A DNA stretch of 64,000 bases from Nocardioides panzhihuensis (GCF_013408335.1 NZ_JACBZR010000001.1:2480001-2544000), one strand, 5' to 3'. Shown: positions 23,395-32,613, counted from the stretch's first letter. Translations and numbers: made by a program. Notes: generated by a model not told the origin, from the sequence alone.

Positions 23395-23440
23395 GCCGTA
23401 CCTCCTTCTCCGCCTCACAGGACGGTGCTTAAAGGATGTC
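23395..23440 (-). promoter_or_regulatory. PyrR-binding translational repression leader of carA
   Basis: On the minus strand the RNA has CCGUC-CUGUGA-GGCGG: a five-pair stem (23425-23421 with 23414-23410) closing a hexaloop that fits the PyrR consensus CNGNGA. Just 5' is UCCUUU (23436-23431), complementary to GAAGGA (23408-23403) in the Shine-Dalgarno of carA, so one long hairpin can hide the ribosome site. The pyrR gene has nearly the same leader. PyrR translational repression is described for mycobacteria; applying it to carA here is inference. Confidence 0.85.
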
Positions 23441-23495
23441 GGTCAGTTGCTGGTGACAGTATCAAGCAGATGCCGGTTGACGGCAGTTGGCGTCC

Positions 23496-23527
23496 GCCGC
23501 GTACGCCACCGGTGTGACGTACGCGGC
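23496..23527 (-). terminator. Hairpin after the AIM24 gene
   Basis: A ten-pair stem GCCGCGTACG/CGTACGCGGC around a 12-base loop, 22 bases after the AIM24 stop and before the carA promoter region. No T-run follows, so termination is probable from position only. Downstream, GATACT at about 23453-23458 (minus) could be a -10 for carA. Confidence 0.5.
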
Positions 23528-23549
23528 AGTCGGCCTGTCCGGGTCGGAC

Positions 23550-24491
23550 TCAGCTGTGCGAGTGGGGCGGGACGACCCCACCCTCGGACGGCTGCACGAT
23601 GACGAAGCCGGCGCCGTGGAAGGCGACCTGGAACGCCTCGCCGCTGCCGCGGCCGATGAGCGCACCGGCGGTGAACGACTTCTGCAGGCTGGTCTGCAGA
23701 CCGAGCGACCAGCCGACCACGGCGTTGGTGTCGGCGAAGGTCGGAGCCTCGGCGGCGTTGAGGACCACCGGGTCTCCCTGGGTGGTCACGGCGATCCAGC
23801 CGGTGCCGTGCAGCGTCGTGTTGAAGAGGCCGCCGGTGAGCATGCCGGCGCCCTGGACTCGTTCGATGTTCCACTGCAGGCCGCCGGAGAAGGCGAGCAC
23901 GTGATCACCGTTGATCGAGATCCCGGAGTTGTTCAGCTGCAGGATGTGGACCTCCTTGGCGGAGTCGGCCAGGAAGACGTCGCCCTGGCCCTCGACACCC
24001 ATCAGGCTGAGCCCCTCACCGGTCACGGCCCGCTTGAGGAACTTGCCCATGCCACCGCTCTGGTACTTGAACTCGACGTTGCCCTGGTAAGCCACCATCG
24101 AGCCCTGGCGTGCCTGGAACGGCTCCCCGACGCGTACGCGCAGGAGCCTCTTGTTCTGCAGCACCGCGCCGCTGCCCTCGATCTCGGCGAAACGGCCGTC
24201 GACCAGCTCACCGGAGATCCCCGCGAACGGGTCGCCCGTGGGCTGCTGGACCTGGGCCGCCTGCTGCCCGTACTGACCCGCGCCGGCCTGCGCCTGACCG
24301 CTGTCAACGTGCACGGGCTGTGCCGAGCCGACCTGCGTCGGCGCCTCCTGCTCGACGCTGACCTGAGGTGGCGTCAGGGGCGCCGTCGACTGCTGCCCGC
24401 CCGTGGACACGTGCTCGGTCCACTGGCTCCCGTCGTAGTAGCGAAGCTCGGCCTGACCGGTCGGGTCCGGGTACCACGCTGCGTCCGTCAT
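23550..24491 (-). CDS. DUF2510-AIM24 fusion protein
   Basis: A 313-residue protein. Residues 3-30 (AAWYPDPTGQAELRYYDGSQWTEHV) are a DUF2510 motif, common at the cytoplasmic end of actinobacterial membrane proteins. A Gln/Ala-rich linker to about residue 85 leads to an AIM24 domain (TRAP-like beta fold) of about 220 residues with AFSGGLQWNIERV and FNTTLHGTGWIAVTTQGDP. The AIM24 family is named after a yeast inner-membrane protein; the bacterial role is unknown. No membrane helix is visible. The ATG at 24491 has GGTGGAG upstream. Divergent from the endonuclease V gene. Confidence 0.88.
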   Translation of the reverse strand: MTDAAWYPDPTGQAELRYYDGSQWTEHVSTGGQQSTAPLTPPQVSVEQEAPTQVGSAQPVHVDSGQAQAGAGQYGQQAAQVQQPTGDPFAGISGELVDGRFAEIEGSGAVLQNKRLLRVRVGEPFQARQGSMVAYQGNVEFKYQSGGMGKFLKRAVTGEGLSLMGVEGQGDVFLADSAKEVHILQLNNSGISINGDHVLAFSGGLQWNIERVQGAGMLTGGLFNTTLHGTGWIAVTTQGDPVVLNAAEAPTFADTNAVVGWSLGLQTSLQKSFTAGALIGRGSGEAFQVAFHGAGFVIVQPSEGGVVPPHSHS

Positions 24492-24590
24492 CTCCACCCT
24501 CTGAAAACTTCGGCCGACCCATCTCAGTCGGCTCCGGTCCATCCTGGCATGCGGCCGATGTCCCGCCCACCCGTGTTCCACACGTCTCGC

Positions 24591-24604
24591 CCTATTCTGT
24601 GACC
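24591..24604 (+). promoter_or_regulatory. Possible -10 element for a leaderless endonuclease V mRNA
   Basis: TATTCT at 24591-24596 lies eight bases before the GTG at 24605 and there is no Shine-Dalgarno, the pattern of leaderless transcription common in actinobacteria. No clear -35 is visible 17 bases upstream. Confidence 0.4.
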
Positions 24605-25120
24605 GTGGCGACGAGGTTCGGGGCGACCGATGCCCACTACCCAGCCTCCGGAGGTGGCCACGCCGCGCTCGTGGTGAGCGGCGAACCGGAGTTCGGATCG
24701 ATCAGCGAGCAGGTGACGGCCTGGCTCGACGAGGTCGCCGACTATGCCCCAGGCAGGTTCTACGAACGGGAGCTGCCCGCGTTGACGGCCCTGCTTGCCG
24801 AGGTCGACCCGCTCGACGTACTCATCATCGACGGGTACGTCGACCTCGACCCGGCTGGACGGCCCGGCCTCGGATGGCATGCCTGGGACGCAGGGCTCGC
24901 GCCTGCTGTCATCGGCGTCGCCAAGACCAGCTTTCGCGCCGCAACCCACGCCGAGCAGGTGCTGCGCGGATCCTCGACCAGGCCGTTGTACGTCACGGCC
25001 GCCGGCATGCCACGGACAGATGCCGCCGACCTGGTCCGCAACATGTCCGGCACCGCCCGCCTCCCCGACGCCCTGCGACTCGTCGATCGACTTGCCCGCG
25101 CTGTGAGCGGTGCCGACTGA
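24605..25120 (+). CDS. Endonuclease V family protein
   Basis: A 171-residue protein fitting endonuclease V, which cuts near deaminated bases (inosine) in DNA or RNA. The family's active residues are all present: Asp9 in GATDAHYP, Glu56 in PGRFYERELPAL, Asp76 in LIIDGYVDL, and Lys107 in VIGVAKTSF. It is about 50 residues shorter than E. coli Nfi (223), mostly at both ends. The GTG at 24605 (or 24599) has no Shine-Dalgarno and may be leaderless. Whether DNA or RNA is the main target cannot be told from the sequence. Convergent with the Nudix gene three bases away. Confidence 0.85.
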   Translation: MATRFGATDAHYPASGGGHAALVVSGEPEFGSISEQVTAWLDEVADYAPGRFYERELPALTALLAEVDPLDVLIIDGYVDLDPAGRPGLGWHAWDAGLAPAVIGVAKTSFRAATHAEQVLRGSSTRPLYVTAAGMPRTDAADLVRNMSGTARLPDALRLVDRLARAVSGAD

Positions 25121-25123
25121 GGC

Positions 25124-25711
25124 TCAGGCACCGAGGGTCTTCAGCTTGTCGAGCATCCGGCCCATGTGGGGGTCGAACAGTCCCGGGTCGGCGGCGCGGA
25201 TCTCCGCGGGTGTCCACCAGCGCACGCCGGCGTACTCCCGCTCGTCCGGCTCCAACGGGTCCTGACGGTCATGGGCGAGGACGAACCAGAGACTGACGTC
25301 GGTGTGCGGGTCGGGGCGGTCGGAGCGGGTGGTGTTCACGGTGATGAACAGCGGGCGTGGTCCGAGGTCCGGGTGGAATCGCGCCTCCACACCGAGCTCC
25401 TCGACGCATTCACGACGCGCGGTGTCTGCGGGATTCTCGTCTGGCTCGACGTGACCGCCCGACGGCAGCCAGAGGCCCGACTTGCGGTGGTCCCCCAGCA
25501 GGATGTGGCCGGTGACCGGGTCGACGAGCAGGAAGTAGGAGACCAGATGTTTGGCCGGCTCGGTCGGAGCGGTGGTGCGCCGGAACACATCTTCGGTCAC
25601 GCACAGCCAAGCCGACGCGTCGGCGATGTGGCCGCTCTCCACCGCGTCCATCGGCTCGATCGAGTCCACCATGATCGAGATGTCGGTCAGCAGTCGGTCC
25701 TCCGGGCTCAT
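25124..25711 (-). CDS. Nudix hydrolase
   Basis: A 195-residue protein with a complete Nudix box, GHVEPDENPADTARRECVEE (86-105) ending LG, which binds metal through the REVEE glutamates. A 50-residue N-terminal extension (SPEDRLLTDISIMVDSIEPM) precedes the fold. The family hydrolyses nucleoside diphosphates linked to another group; the box does not tell the substrate. The ATG at 25711 gives a normal N-terminus; the open frame extends farther. A role in clearing damaged nucleotides would fit with the neighbouring endonuclease V, but this is only proximity. Confidence 0.88.
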   Translation of the reverse strand: MSPEDRLLTDISIMVDSIEPMDAVESGHIADASAWLCVTEDVFRRTTAPTEPAKHLVSYFLLVDPVTGHILLGDHRKSGLWLPSGGHVEPDENPADTARRECVEELGVEARFHPDLGPRPLFITVNTTRSDRPDPHTDVSLWFVLAHDRQDPLEPDEREYAGVRWWTPAEIRAADPGLFDPHMGRMLDKLKTLGA

Positions 25712-25878
25712 GGTCGGGCAGCCTAGAGACGACCACCGACATTTGACTCGGACATTCGGCTGCACCCAGCCCCAGGTGAGTGCGACACGTTGTGACGGTC
25801 GTCGCAGGTCATTGCGTTGCACGGTGGGCACCGCTAGCGTTTTGCTGTTTCATCCAGCTTTCCGTGCGGGGGTACGCC

Positions 25879-26070
25879 ATGACCGAGACGTCGATCAGCA
25901 TCGATGAGGAGCTGTTGGCCGAGGCGAGGAAGGTTGCCGGGACGACGACCAACCAGGCTGCCATCGACCATGCCCTGCGCGACCTGGTCGATCGGGAGAC
26001 GGCCGCCGTCGAGTTCGATCGCATCGTCGAGCGCGAGCTCGGCGACACGAAGGTCACGCTGGAGTTCTAG
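25879..26070 (+). CDS. VapB-type antitoxin, apparently without its toxin
   Basis: A 63-residue protein beginning MTETSISIDEELLAEARKVA, the ribbon-helix-helix start of the actinobacterial VapB antitoxin family, with an acidic C-terminal half that would bind a PIN-domain toxin. No VapC-like reading frame follows on either strand: the next gene (26078-26506) is convergent and is not a PIN domain. It is thus an orphan antitoxin or transcription regulator. The preceding bases include GGGGGT as a Shine-Dalgarno six bases before the ATG. Confidence 0.8.
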   Translation: MTETSISIDEELLAEARKVAGTTTNQAAIDHALRDLVDRETAAVEFDRIVERELGDTKVTLEF

Positions 26071-26077
26071 GCTCGCC

Positions 26078-26506
26078 TCAGGCGACCCTCTGGCCGATCG
26101 CGTCTGCGGGGATCGGCCAGAATTCGGTGTCGGTCGCGAGGTGGACGACTCCGACCGGGACAGCAGCAGCTCGACATGCTTCGTAGAGATCGGCCGCGTT
26201 CTTCTGGTCGGTCGGGCTCGGGGGGCCGTCGTCCGGCCGGCACAGCAGGAACTCCACTCGGTCGAAGCCCATGTCGGACACCAGATGACTCATCACCGTC
26301 GCAACGCTCTCAGCGCCGTCGGATCCGATGTCGGCGGGCATGTCCTCGATCTGGCTCAGCTGCGGGAACGGGACGCCGTCGGCGCCGACGAACATGAACC
26401 ACAGGCGTGGCTCGGGCCAGCCGAGCGGGTTGATCAGGTGCCGCCAGGCGGCCTCGACGTCGGCCTGGGTGCGGAGGACTGGAGCGTACGGAGTCTTGTC
26501 GGTCAT
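26078..26506 (-). CDS. Conserved hypothetical protein
   Basis: A 142-residue soluble protein starting MTDKTPYAPVLRTQADVEAAW. The pattern WRHLINPLGWPEPRLWFMFVGADG and VEFLLCRPDDGPPSPTDQKNA resembles a small actinobacterial family I remember only as hypothetical. Alternating hydrophobic strands suggest an alpha/beta fold. The start at 26506 is chosen over 26566 because upstream residues are Arg/Pro/Cys-rich and unlike protein. Function unknown; it faces the orphan antitoxin tail to tail. Confidence 0.7.
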   Translation of the reverse strand: MTDKTPYAPVLRTQADVEAAWRHLINPLGWPEPRLWFMFVGADGVPFPQLSQIEDMPADIGSDGAESVATVMSHLVSDMGFDRVEFLLCRPDDGPPSPTDQKNAADLYEACRAAAVPVGVVHLATDTEFWPIPADAIGQRVA

Positions 26507-26604
26507 GGGTCCACCGCACCACGGGTCGCGGGCGGGGACAACGAGGATCTGAACGCCTGTGGACAACTCGGCTCATCCACAGGCGTTCGCCCGCAACTGG
26601 CCCG

Positions 26605-28242
<1,638 letters not shown>

Positions 28243-28262
28243 GAGAGCGCTGCCTTCGGGTT

Positions 28263-28363
28263 CAAGGACGACCCGCCGGGCATCTGCCTCGGGCGCGGGT
28301 CGGGGTCAGCGCGAGATCTTCATGATGCGACAAGCGTACGTGGTCGGCGACAGCGCCGTCCAA
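28263..28363 (-). promoter_or_regulatory. Promoter and attenuator-like leader of the ABC-F gene
   Basis: On the minus strand TTGGAC (28363-28358) and TACGCT (28338-28333) lie 19 bases apart and would start a transcript near the leader ATG at 28323. The leader then has an eight-pair stem CGACCCGC/GCGGGTCG (28302-28295 with 28276-28269) with an inner GGC/GCC stem, placed between the mini-ORF stop and the ABC-F start. There is no long T-run, so control could be by refolding or translation and not simple termination. Confidence 0.5.
28306..28323 (-). CDS. Five-codon leader peptide (MKISR) upstream of the ABC-F gene
   Basis: ATG AAG ATC TCG CGC TGA, starting 81 bases upstream of the ABC-F ATG and very close to the predicted transcript start, so it would be translated leaderless. 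A stem follows it within four bases. Short leaders before ABC-F resistance genes sense ribosome stalling in several known systems; this one is predicted only. Confidence 0.45.
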   Translation of the reverse strand: MKISR

Positions 28364-28371
28364 CTGGTTTC

Positions 28372-28722
28372 TCAGCCGCGCAGGATCTTCTCCATGGCCT
28401 TGCCCTTGGCCAGCTCGTCGACGAGCTTGTCGAGGTAGCGCACCTGGCGCATGACCGGGTCCTCGATCTCCTGGACGCGTACACCGCAGACCACACCGGT
28501 GATCAGGTCGGAGGCCGGGTTGAGGTCGGCGGCGGCGAAGAAGTCCTCGAAGCTCGTCTCGGCCTCGATGTGCTTGGCGATCGCATTGTCGTCGAACCCG
28601 GTCAGCCAGGTGATGACCTGGTGCAGCTCAGCCTTGGTCCGGCCCTTCTTCTCCACCTTGGTCACGTAGTGCGGGTAGACGGAGCCGAAGGGCATCTTGT
28701 AGACGCGCTCGAGGTTATCCAC
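28372..28722 (-). CDS. DUF2200 family protein
   Basis: A 116-residue protein with the family hallmark [26 protein letters not shown] in two adjoining pieces, then VITWLTGFD and [33 protein letters not shown]. It is widespread in bacteria as a small single-copy protein of unknown function. The GTG at 28722 gives the usual length; upstream residues are Arg/Ser-rich. Ten bases separate it from the methyltransferase gene, so they are probably co-transcribed. Confidence 0.85.
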   Translation of the reverse strand: MDNLERVYKMPFGSVYPHYVTKVEKKGRTKAELHQVITWLTGFDDNAIAKHIEAETSFEDFFAAADLNPASDLITGVVCGVRVQEIEDPVMRQVRYLDKLVDELAKGKAMEKILRG

Positions 28723-28732
28723 GTCCCCGAGC

Positions 28733-29506
28733 CTAACCCGGCCGCTCCGCGACGAGCTGGTACATCCCGGCGATGCGTACGAACGGCTCCTGGTCGCACA
28801 GCGCACGCTCGAGCTCGAGGAGCGCGTCGAAGTAGGCGGGATCGTTCTTGGCCTCGTTGTCGGTGAGGAGGTCGTTGGCGATCCTGGTGCCGAAGCGGCC
28901 GGTCAGGCGAAGCCCGGCAGCGGCGAGCTCGGCCTCGAGGTCGGGGGCCGAGACCTTGCGTACGTCATGGTCGAAGGTCACGGTGCGCTTGGTGTCGGCG
29001 TGCAGTTCGGTGAGCGCGGCCTCGGGCCCGTCCGTGACCAGCTGGCGCAGCACCATGCTCGCCGGGTTGGGGACCATCACCGACAGCCGGCCGCCGGGCC
29101 GGACCGCGGCCGCCAGGCGGCGTACGTCGCCGGCGTCGGCCGGCCGATAGTGGAGCACGAAGTGGCACAGCACCAGATCCCACTCGCCCTCGGACAGTTC
29201 GTCGAGGCCGCCGACGAGCGTGGTGAGCAACGCGCCGGCCTCCGCCGCCCGCCGCTCCGCCTCGGCCAGCCAGGACGCGGACGGATCGAGGATCGTGACC
29301 TCGTGCCCGGCCAGAGCAAGAGGGAGCGAGTCCATCCCGTCACCGCCACCGACGTCGAGGATCCGCAGCCGCTCGCCCTGGTTCTCGGCCAGCTCGGCAC
29401 ACTGGCCCGCGAGGATCTCCTCGATCACGGTGTAGCGGATGCGGGCCCAGGGGGTCTCGGTGTAGGCGCGCCACTGTTCGAGCTTGTCGGAGAAGACGTC
29501 GGTCAT
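28733..29506 (-). CDS. Class I SAM-dependent methyltransferase, CmoM/SmtA-like
   Basis: A 257-residue methyltransferase. Motif I is LDVGGGDG (about 50-57), followed by acidic motif II ([10 protein letters not shown]) and [14 protein letters not shown]. The C-terminus, [20 protein letters not shown] then [11 protein letters not shown], closely follows the end of E. coli CmoM (SmtA), which methylates a carboxymethoxyuridine in tRNA. Whether the tRNA pathway (cmoA/cmoB) exists here is not visible, so the substrate is uncertain. The ATG at 29506 lies downstream of two palindromes (29573-29596, 29681-29698) that may be operators. Confidence 0.8.
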   Translation of the reverse strand: MTDVFSDKLEQWRAYTETPWARIRYTVIEEILAGQCAELAENQGERLRILDVGGGDGMDSLPLALAGHEVTILDPSASWLAEAERRAAEAGALLTTLVGGLDELSEGEWDLVLCHFVLHYRPADAGDVRRLAAAVRPGGRLSVMVPNPASMVLRQLVTDGPEAALTELHADTKRTVTFDHDVRKVSAPDLEAELAAAGLRLTGRFGTRIANDLLTDNEAKNDPAYFDALLELERALCDQEPFVRIAGMYQLVAERPG

Positions 29507-29572
29507 GGCGGTGGAGCCTAGCCACACCTGGTGCCACAGCCCGCGCCGGCTGCACCGGCACACCCTGCCGCA

Positions 29573-29596
29573 GGGCGAACGAAAATTCGTTCGCCC
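29573..29596. promoter_or_regulatory. 24-bp palindrome, copy 1, upstream of the methyltransferase gene
   Basis: Eleven-base arms GGGCGAACGAA and TTCGTTCGCCC around AA, 67 bases upstream of the methyltransferase ATG. The core CGAACGAA-AA-TTCGTTCG recurs at 29681-29698. The even symmetry and AT centre suit a dimeric repressor site. A hairpin role is also possible. Confidence 0.6.
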
Positions 29597-29680
29597 TCCC
29601 AGGACTCGCCGCGGCAGCCGACCGCGAATCAGCCGAGTTCCCCTCGCGTCACGCTCAGGGTCGGACGCCTCAGCGCCGTA

Positions 29681-29698
29681 CGAACGAAAATTCGTTCG
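29681..29698. promoter_or_regulatory. 18-bp palindrome, copy 2, between pyrC and the methyltransferase gene
   Basis: CGAACGAAAATTCGTTCG, identical in all 18 core bases to the copy at 29573-29596 and 105 bases away, 34 bases beyond the pyrC stop. The sequence outside the core is not shared. Confidence 0.6.
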
Positions 29699-29731
29699 CA
29701 ATCCCAAGGCCCGCCACCCCGCGGCCGAGGG

Positions 29732-31027
29732 CTATTCGCCGTAGGTCTTCTTCCCGCGCAGGAAGGTGGACACGACGCGACCGGTGAGCTTGCGGTCATG
29801 CCACGGGTTGTTGCGCGAGAGAGACAGGGACCGATCCCGGTCCACGACGTAGGTCGCAGCCGGGTCGGCCAGGGTCAGGTTGGCCGGCTCGCCGACCGCG
29901 ATCGGGCGGCCATGGCCCTCGAGGCCCGCGATCCGGGCCGGGGTCGTGGACATCACCCGGGCAACGCCGGACCAGTCCAGCAGCCCGGAGGAGACCATCA
30001 CGGTCGAGACGACCGAGAGCGCCTCCTCGAGCCCGAGCATCCCGAAGGCGGCGTCGACGAAGGCGTGCTCCTTGTCCTGACGCGCGTGCGGGGCGTGGTC
30101 GGTGGCGACCGCGTCGATGGTGCCGTCGGCCAGCGCCGCGCGCAGCGCCTCGACGTCCTCCGCGGGACGCAGCGGCGGGTTGACCTTGAAGGTCGGGTCG
30201 TAGCCGGCCAGCAGGTCGGTGGTCAGCAGGAGGTGGTGCGGGGTGACCTCTGCGGTGACCGCCCAGCTCCCGTCCTTCTCCGCCTGGGCCTTCGCCCAGC
30301 GGAGCACCTCGACGGTGCCGGCGGTGGAGGCATGGGCGACGTGGACGCGCGAGCCGGTGTGACGCGCCAGCATCACGTCACGGGCGACGATGACCTCTTC
30401 GGCGACACCCGGCCAACTGGGAAGACCGAGCCGCCCGGAGAGCTCACCCTCGTGGCAGCAGGCCGAACCGTAGGGTGCCAGCGAAGGGTCCTGGGAGTGC
30501 TGGGAGATCACGCCGCCGAACGCCTTGACGTATTCCAGCGCCCGTCGCATCACCCGCGGGTCCGAGACGCAGCGGCCGTCGTCGGAGAAGACCTTGACGC
30601 CGGCCCGGGAGCGGTTCATCAAGGACAGCTCGGCGAGCTCCTCGCCGGCTAAGCCCTTGGTCACCGCGCCGACGGGGAACACGTCGGCCAGCCCCGCCTC
30701 ACGACCGAGCTCCCACACCGAGACCGCAGCCTCGGCCGTGTCGGTGACCGGCGAGGTGTTGGCCATCGCGAGCACCGCGGTGTAGCCGCCCGCAGCGGCC
30801 GCCGCCGCGCCTGAGGCCACCGTCTCCGCGTCCTCGCGGCCCGGCTGGCGCAGATGGGTGTGCAGGTCGACCAGCCCGGGGAGGAGGACGAGGCCGGCGG
30901 CATCCACCACCTCGTCAGCAGAGGCGTCCGCCGAGAGCGAGCCGATCTCCCGGATCGCTCCCCCCTCGACGTACACATCGGTCGGCGCGGCCCCGAGGAC
31001 GGAGGCACCCTTGATCAACAGACTCAT
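29732..31027 (-). CDS. pyrC: Dihydroorotase (class I)
   Basis: A 431-residue zinc amidohydrolase closing carbamoyl-aspartate to dihydroorotate. Metal ligands include His56 and His58 in [10 protein letters not shown], the FSDDG motif that replaces the carboxylated lysine in class I enzymes, and VATDHAPHA near the C-terminus. Length and motifs are those of the type that pairs with aspartate transcarbamylase. The ATG overlaps the pyrB stop by four bases; last gene of pyrR-pyrB-pyrC. Confidence 0.97.
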   Translation of the reverse strand: MSLLIKGASVLGAAPTDVYVEGGAIREIGSLSADASADEVVDAAGLVLLPGLVDLHTHLRQPGREDAETVASGAAAAAAGGYTAVLAMANTSPVTDTAEAAVSVWELGREAGLADVFPVGAVTKGLAGEELAELSLMNRSRAGVKVFSDDGRCVSDPRVMRRALEYVKAFGGVISQHSQDPSLAPYGSACCHEGELSGRLGLPSWPGVAEEVIVARDVMLARHTGSRVHVAHASTAGTVEVLRWAKAQAEKDGSWAVTAEVTPHHLLLTTDLLAGYDPTFKVNPPLRPAEDVEALRAALADGTIDAVATDHAPHARQDKEHAFVDAAFGMLGLEEALSVVSTVMVSSGLLDWSGVARVMSTTPARIAGLEGHGRPIAVGEPANLTLADPAATYVVDRDRSLSLSRNNPWHDRKLTGRVVSTFLRGKKTYGE

Positions 31028-31965
31028 GCGGACTCCTCGCCGGCAAGCAGGTGGTAGAGGACAGACATCCGGATCGCGACCCCGGCCGAGACTTGGTCGA
31101 GGATCCGTGAGGAGGCGGCGTCGGCGGCCTCGGGAGAGATCTCCAGGCCGCGGTTCATCGGCCCGGGGTGCAGGATCGGCGCACCCTCGCGCAGCATTCC
31201 CAGCCGCTGACGGGTGAGCCCGTAGCCGACGGTGTACTCCCGCGAGGTCGGGAAGAAACCACCGCTCATCCGCTCCCGCTGGACGCGCAGCATCATCACC
31301 GCGTCGGCCTCCGGCAGCACCTCGTCCAGGTGGTAGGAGGTGGCGAAGCCGTCGGCCTTGGCCCAGTCGGTCACGCCTGCGGGCATCAGCGTGGGCGGGG
31401 CCACGGCGACCACGGACGCCCCCAGCTTGGTCAGCGACTTCACGTTGGACCGGAACACCCGCGAGTGGGTCAGGTCGCCGACGATCGCAATCCGCTTTCC
31501 CTCCAGCGAGCCGGGTCCGCCGAGCTGGCGCTGCAGGGTGTAGCCGTCGAGAAGCGCCTGGGTCGGGTGCTCGTGGGTCCCGTCGCCGGCGTTGACGACG
31601 GGGATGTCGAGCCAGCCCGCGACCTGATGGGCGGCGCCGGAGGCCGAGTGACGCATCACCAGACCGTCGACCCCCATCGCGGTCACGGTCAGCACGGTGT
31701 CACGCAACGACTCGCCCTTCGAGGCCGAGGAGCCCTTCGCCGACAGGTTGATCACGTCGGCGGAGAGCCACTTTCCGGCGATCTCGAACGAGGACCGAGT
31801 GCGGGTGGAGTCCTCGAAGAACAGGTTGATCACGGTGCGCCCGCGCAGCGCCGGGAGCTTCTTGACCTCGCGCTTCTGGACGTCGTGCATCTCGGCGGCG
31901 GTCGCGAAGAGCTGCTGGATCTCCTCAGCGCTCACGTCGTCGATGGACAGCAGATGACGGGTCAT
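31024..31965 (-). CDS. pyrB: Aspartate carbamoyltransferase catalytic chain
   Basis: A 313-residue enzyme joining carbamoyl phosphate and aspartate. The carbamoyl-phosphate loop [16 protein letters not shown] puts Ser53-Thr54-Arg55-Thr56 in the active site; [11 protein letters not shown] and [11 protein letters not shown] follow. No regulatory pyrI gene is present, as usual for actinobacteria. It overlaps pyrR upstream and pyrC downstream by four bases each, so the three are translated as a coupled unit. Confidence 0.97.
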   Translation of the reverse strand: MTRHLLSIDDVSAEEIQQLFATAAEMHDVQKREVKKLPALRGRTVINLFFEDSTRTRSSFEIAGKWLSADVINLSAKGSSASKGESLRDTVLTVTAMGVDGLVMRHSASGAAHQVAGWLDIPVVNAGDGTHEHPTQALLDGYTLQRQLGGPGSLEGKRIAIVGDLTHSRVFRSNVKSLTKLGASVVAVAPPTLMPAGVTDWAKADGFATSYHLDEVLPEADAVMMLRVQRERMSGGFFPTSREYTVGYGLTRQRLGMLREGAPILHPGPMNRGLEISPEAADAASSRILDQVSAGVAIRMSVLYHLLAGEESA

Positions 31966-32552
31966 GCCCTCGTCACTCCTTCGAGCTCGACGATGCGTAC
32001 CTCGTCGATGCCGTCGGTCTCCTCCAAGCTCAGCCCGACCCGCTCGGAGCGCGCCGTCGGGAGGTTCTTGCCGACATGGTCGGCGCGGATGGGCAGCTGC
32101 CGGTGGCCGCGGTCGACGAGAACAGCCAGACGTACGACGGCGGGACGGCCGTAGTCGGCCAGTGCGTCGAGCGCGGCGCGGACGGTGCGGCCCGAGAAGA
32201 GCACGTCGTCGACCAGCACGACGGTCTTGCCGTCGATGCCGACGGGTGGGATCTCGGTGTGATGCGGGGCCCGGGTGGGATGGGTGCGCAGGTCGTCGCG
32301 GTACATCGTCACGTCGAGCGCACCGTGGGCCACCGGATGGCCCTCGGCGGTCTCGATCCGCGCGGCGATCCGCCGCGCCAACGGCACACCGCGGGTGTGC
32401 AGACCGAGGAGGACCAGATCCTCCGCGTCGCGGTTGCGCTCCAGGATCTCGTGGGAGATCCGGGTCAGCGCCCGGGAGATGTCACGGGCATCGAGCACGA
32501 TACGGCCGTCGACGGACGGCTCGAACACACGCTCAGGGGCAGGCTCAGACAA
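31962..32552 (-). CDS. pyrR: Bifunctional pyr RNA-binding regulator / uracil phosphoribosyltransferase
   Basis: A 196-residue PyrR. The PRPP loop [18 protein letters not shown] lies at 111-128 and the family pattern [17 protein letters not shown] at about 47-62; basic residues in [17 protein letters not shown] belong to the RNA-binding face. With UMP bound, PyrR grips a hairpin in its own mRNA. The TTG at 32552 has AAGGAG eight bases upstream, and that Shine-Dalgarno lies inside a PyrR-type hairpin (32553-32600), indicating autoregulation. A second such hairpin is at carA. Confidence 0.96.
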   Translation of the reverse strand: MSEPAPERVFEPSVDGRIVLDARDISRALTRISHEILERNRDAEDLVLLGLHTRGVPLARRIAARIETAEGHPVAHGALDVTMYRDDLRTHPTRAPHHTEIPPVGIDGKTVVLVDDVLFSGRTVRAALDALADYGRPAVVRLAVLVDRGHRQLPIRADHVGKNLPTARSERVGLSLEETDGIDEVRIVELEGVTRA

Positions 32553-32600
32553 GGTCAGGTCTCCTTCTCCGCCTCACGGGACGGCTCGTTAAAGGATCGG
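32553..32600 (-). promoter_or_regulatory. PyrR-binding translational repression leader of pyrR
   Basis: On the minus strand the RNA forms CCGUC-CCGUGA-GGCGG (32584-32580 with 32573-32569), a hexaloop hairpin of the CNGNGA class. UCCUUU (32596-32591) can pair with GAAGGA (32567-32562), which contains the Shine-Dalgarno. TAGGGT (about 32610-32605), overlapping the end of the upstream oxidoreductase gene, is a possible -10 and would give a short leader of about 45-50 bases. Confidence 0.85.
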
Positions 32601-32613
32601 GCCAACCCTATCG

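Noticed and set aside
25879..26506. The antitoxin and the next gene as a toxin-antitoxin pair
   Set aside because: The genes converge, and the second protein has no PIN or other toxin features.
28733..29707. A longer methyltransferase start at 29707
   Set aside because: The added 67 residues cross both palindromes (giving RTNFRS twice) and are Arg/Gly-rich; the ATG at 29506 fits the family.
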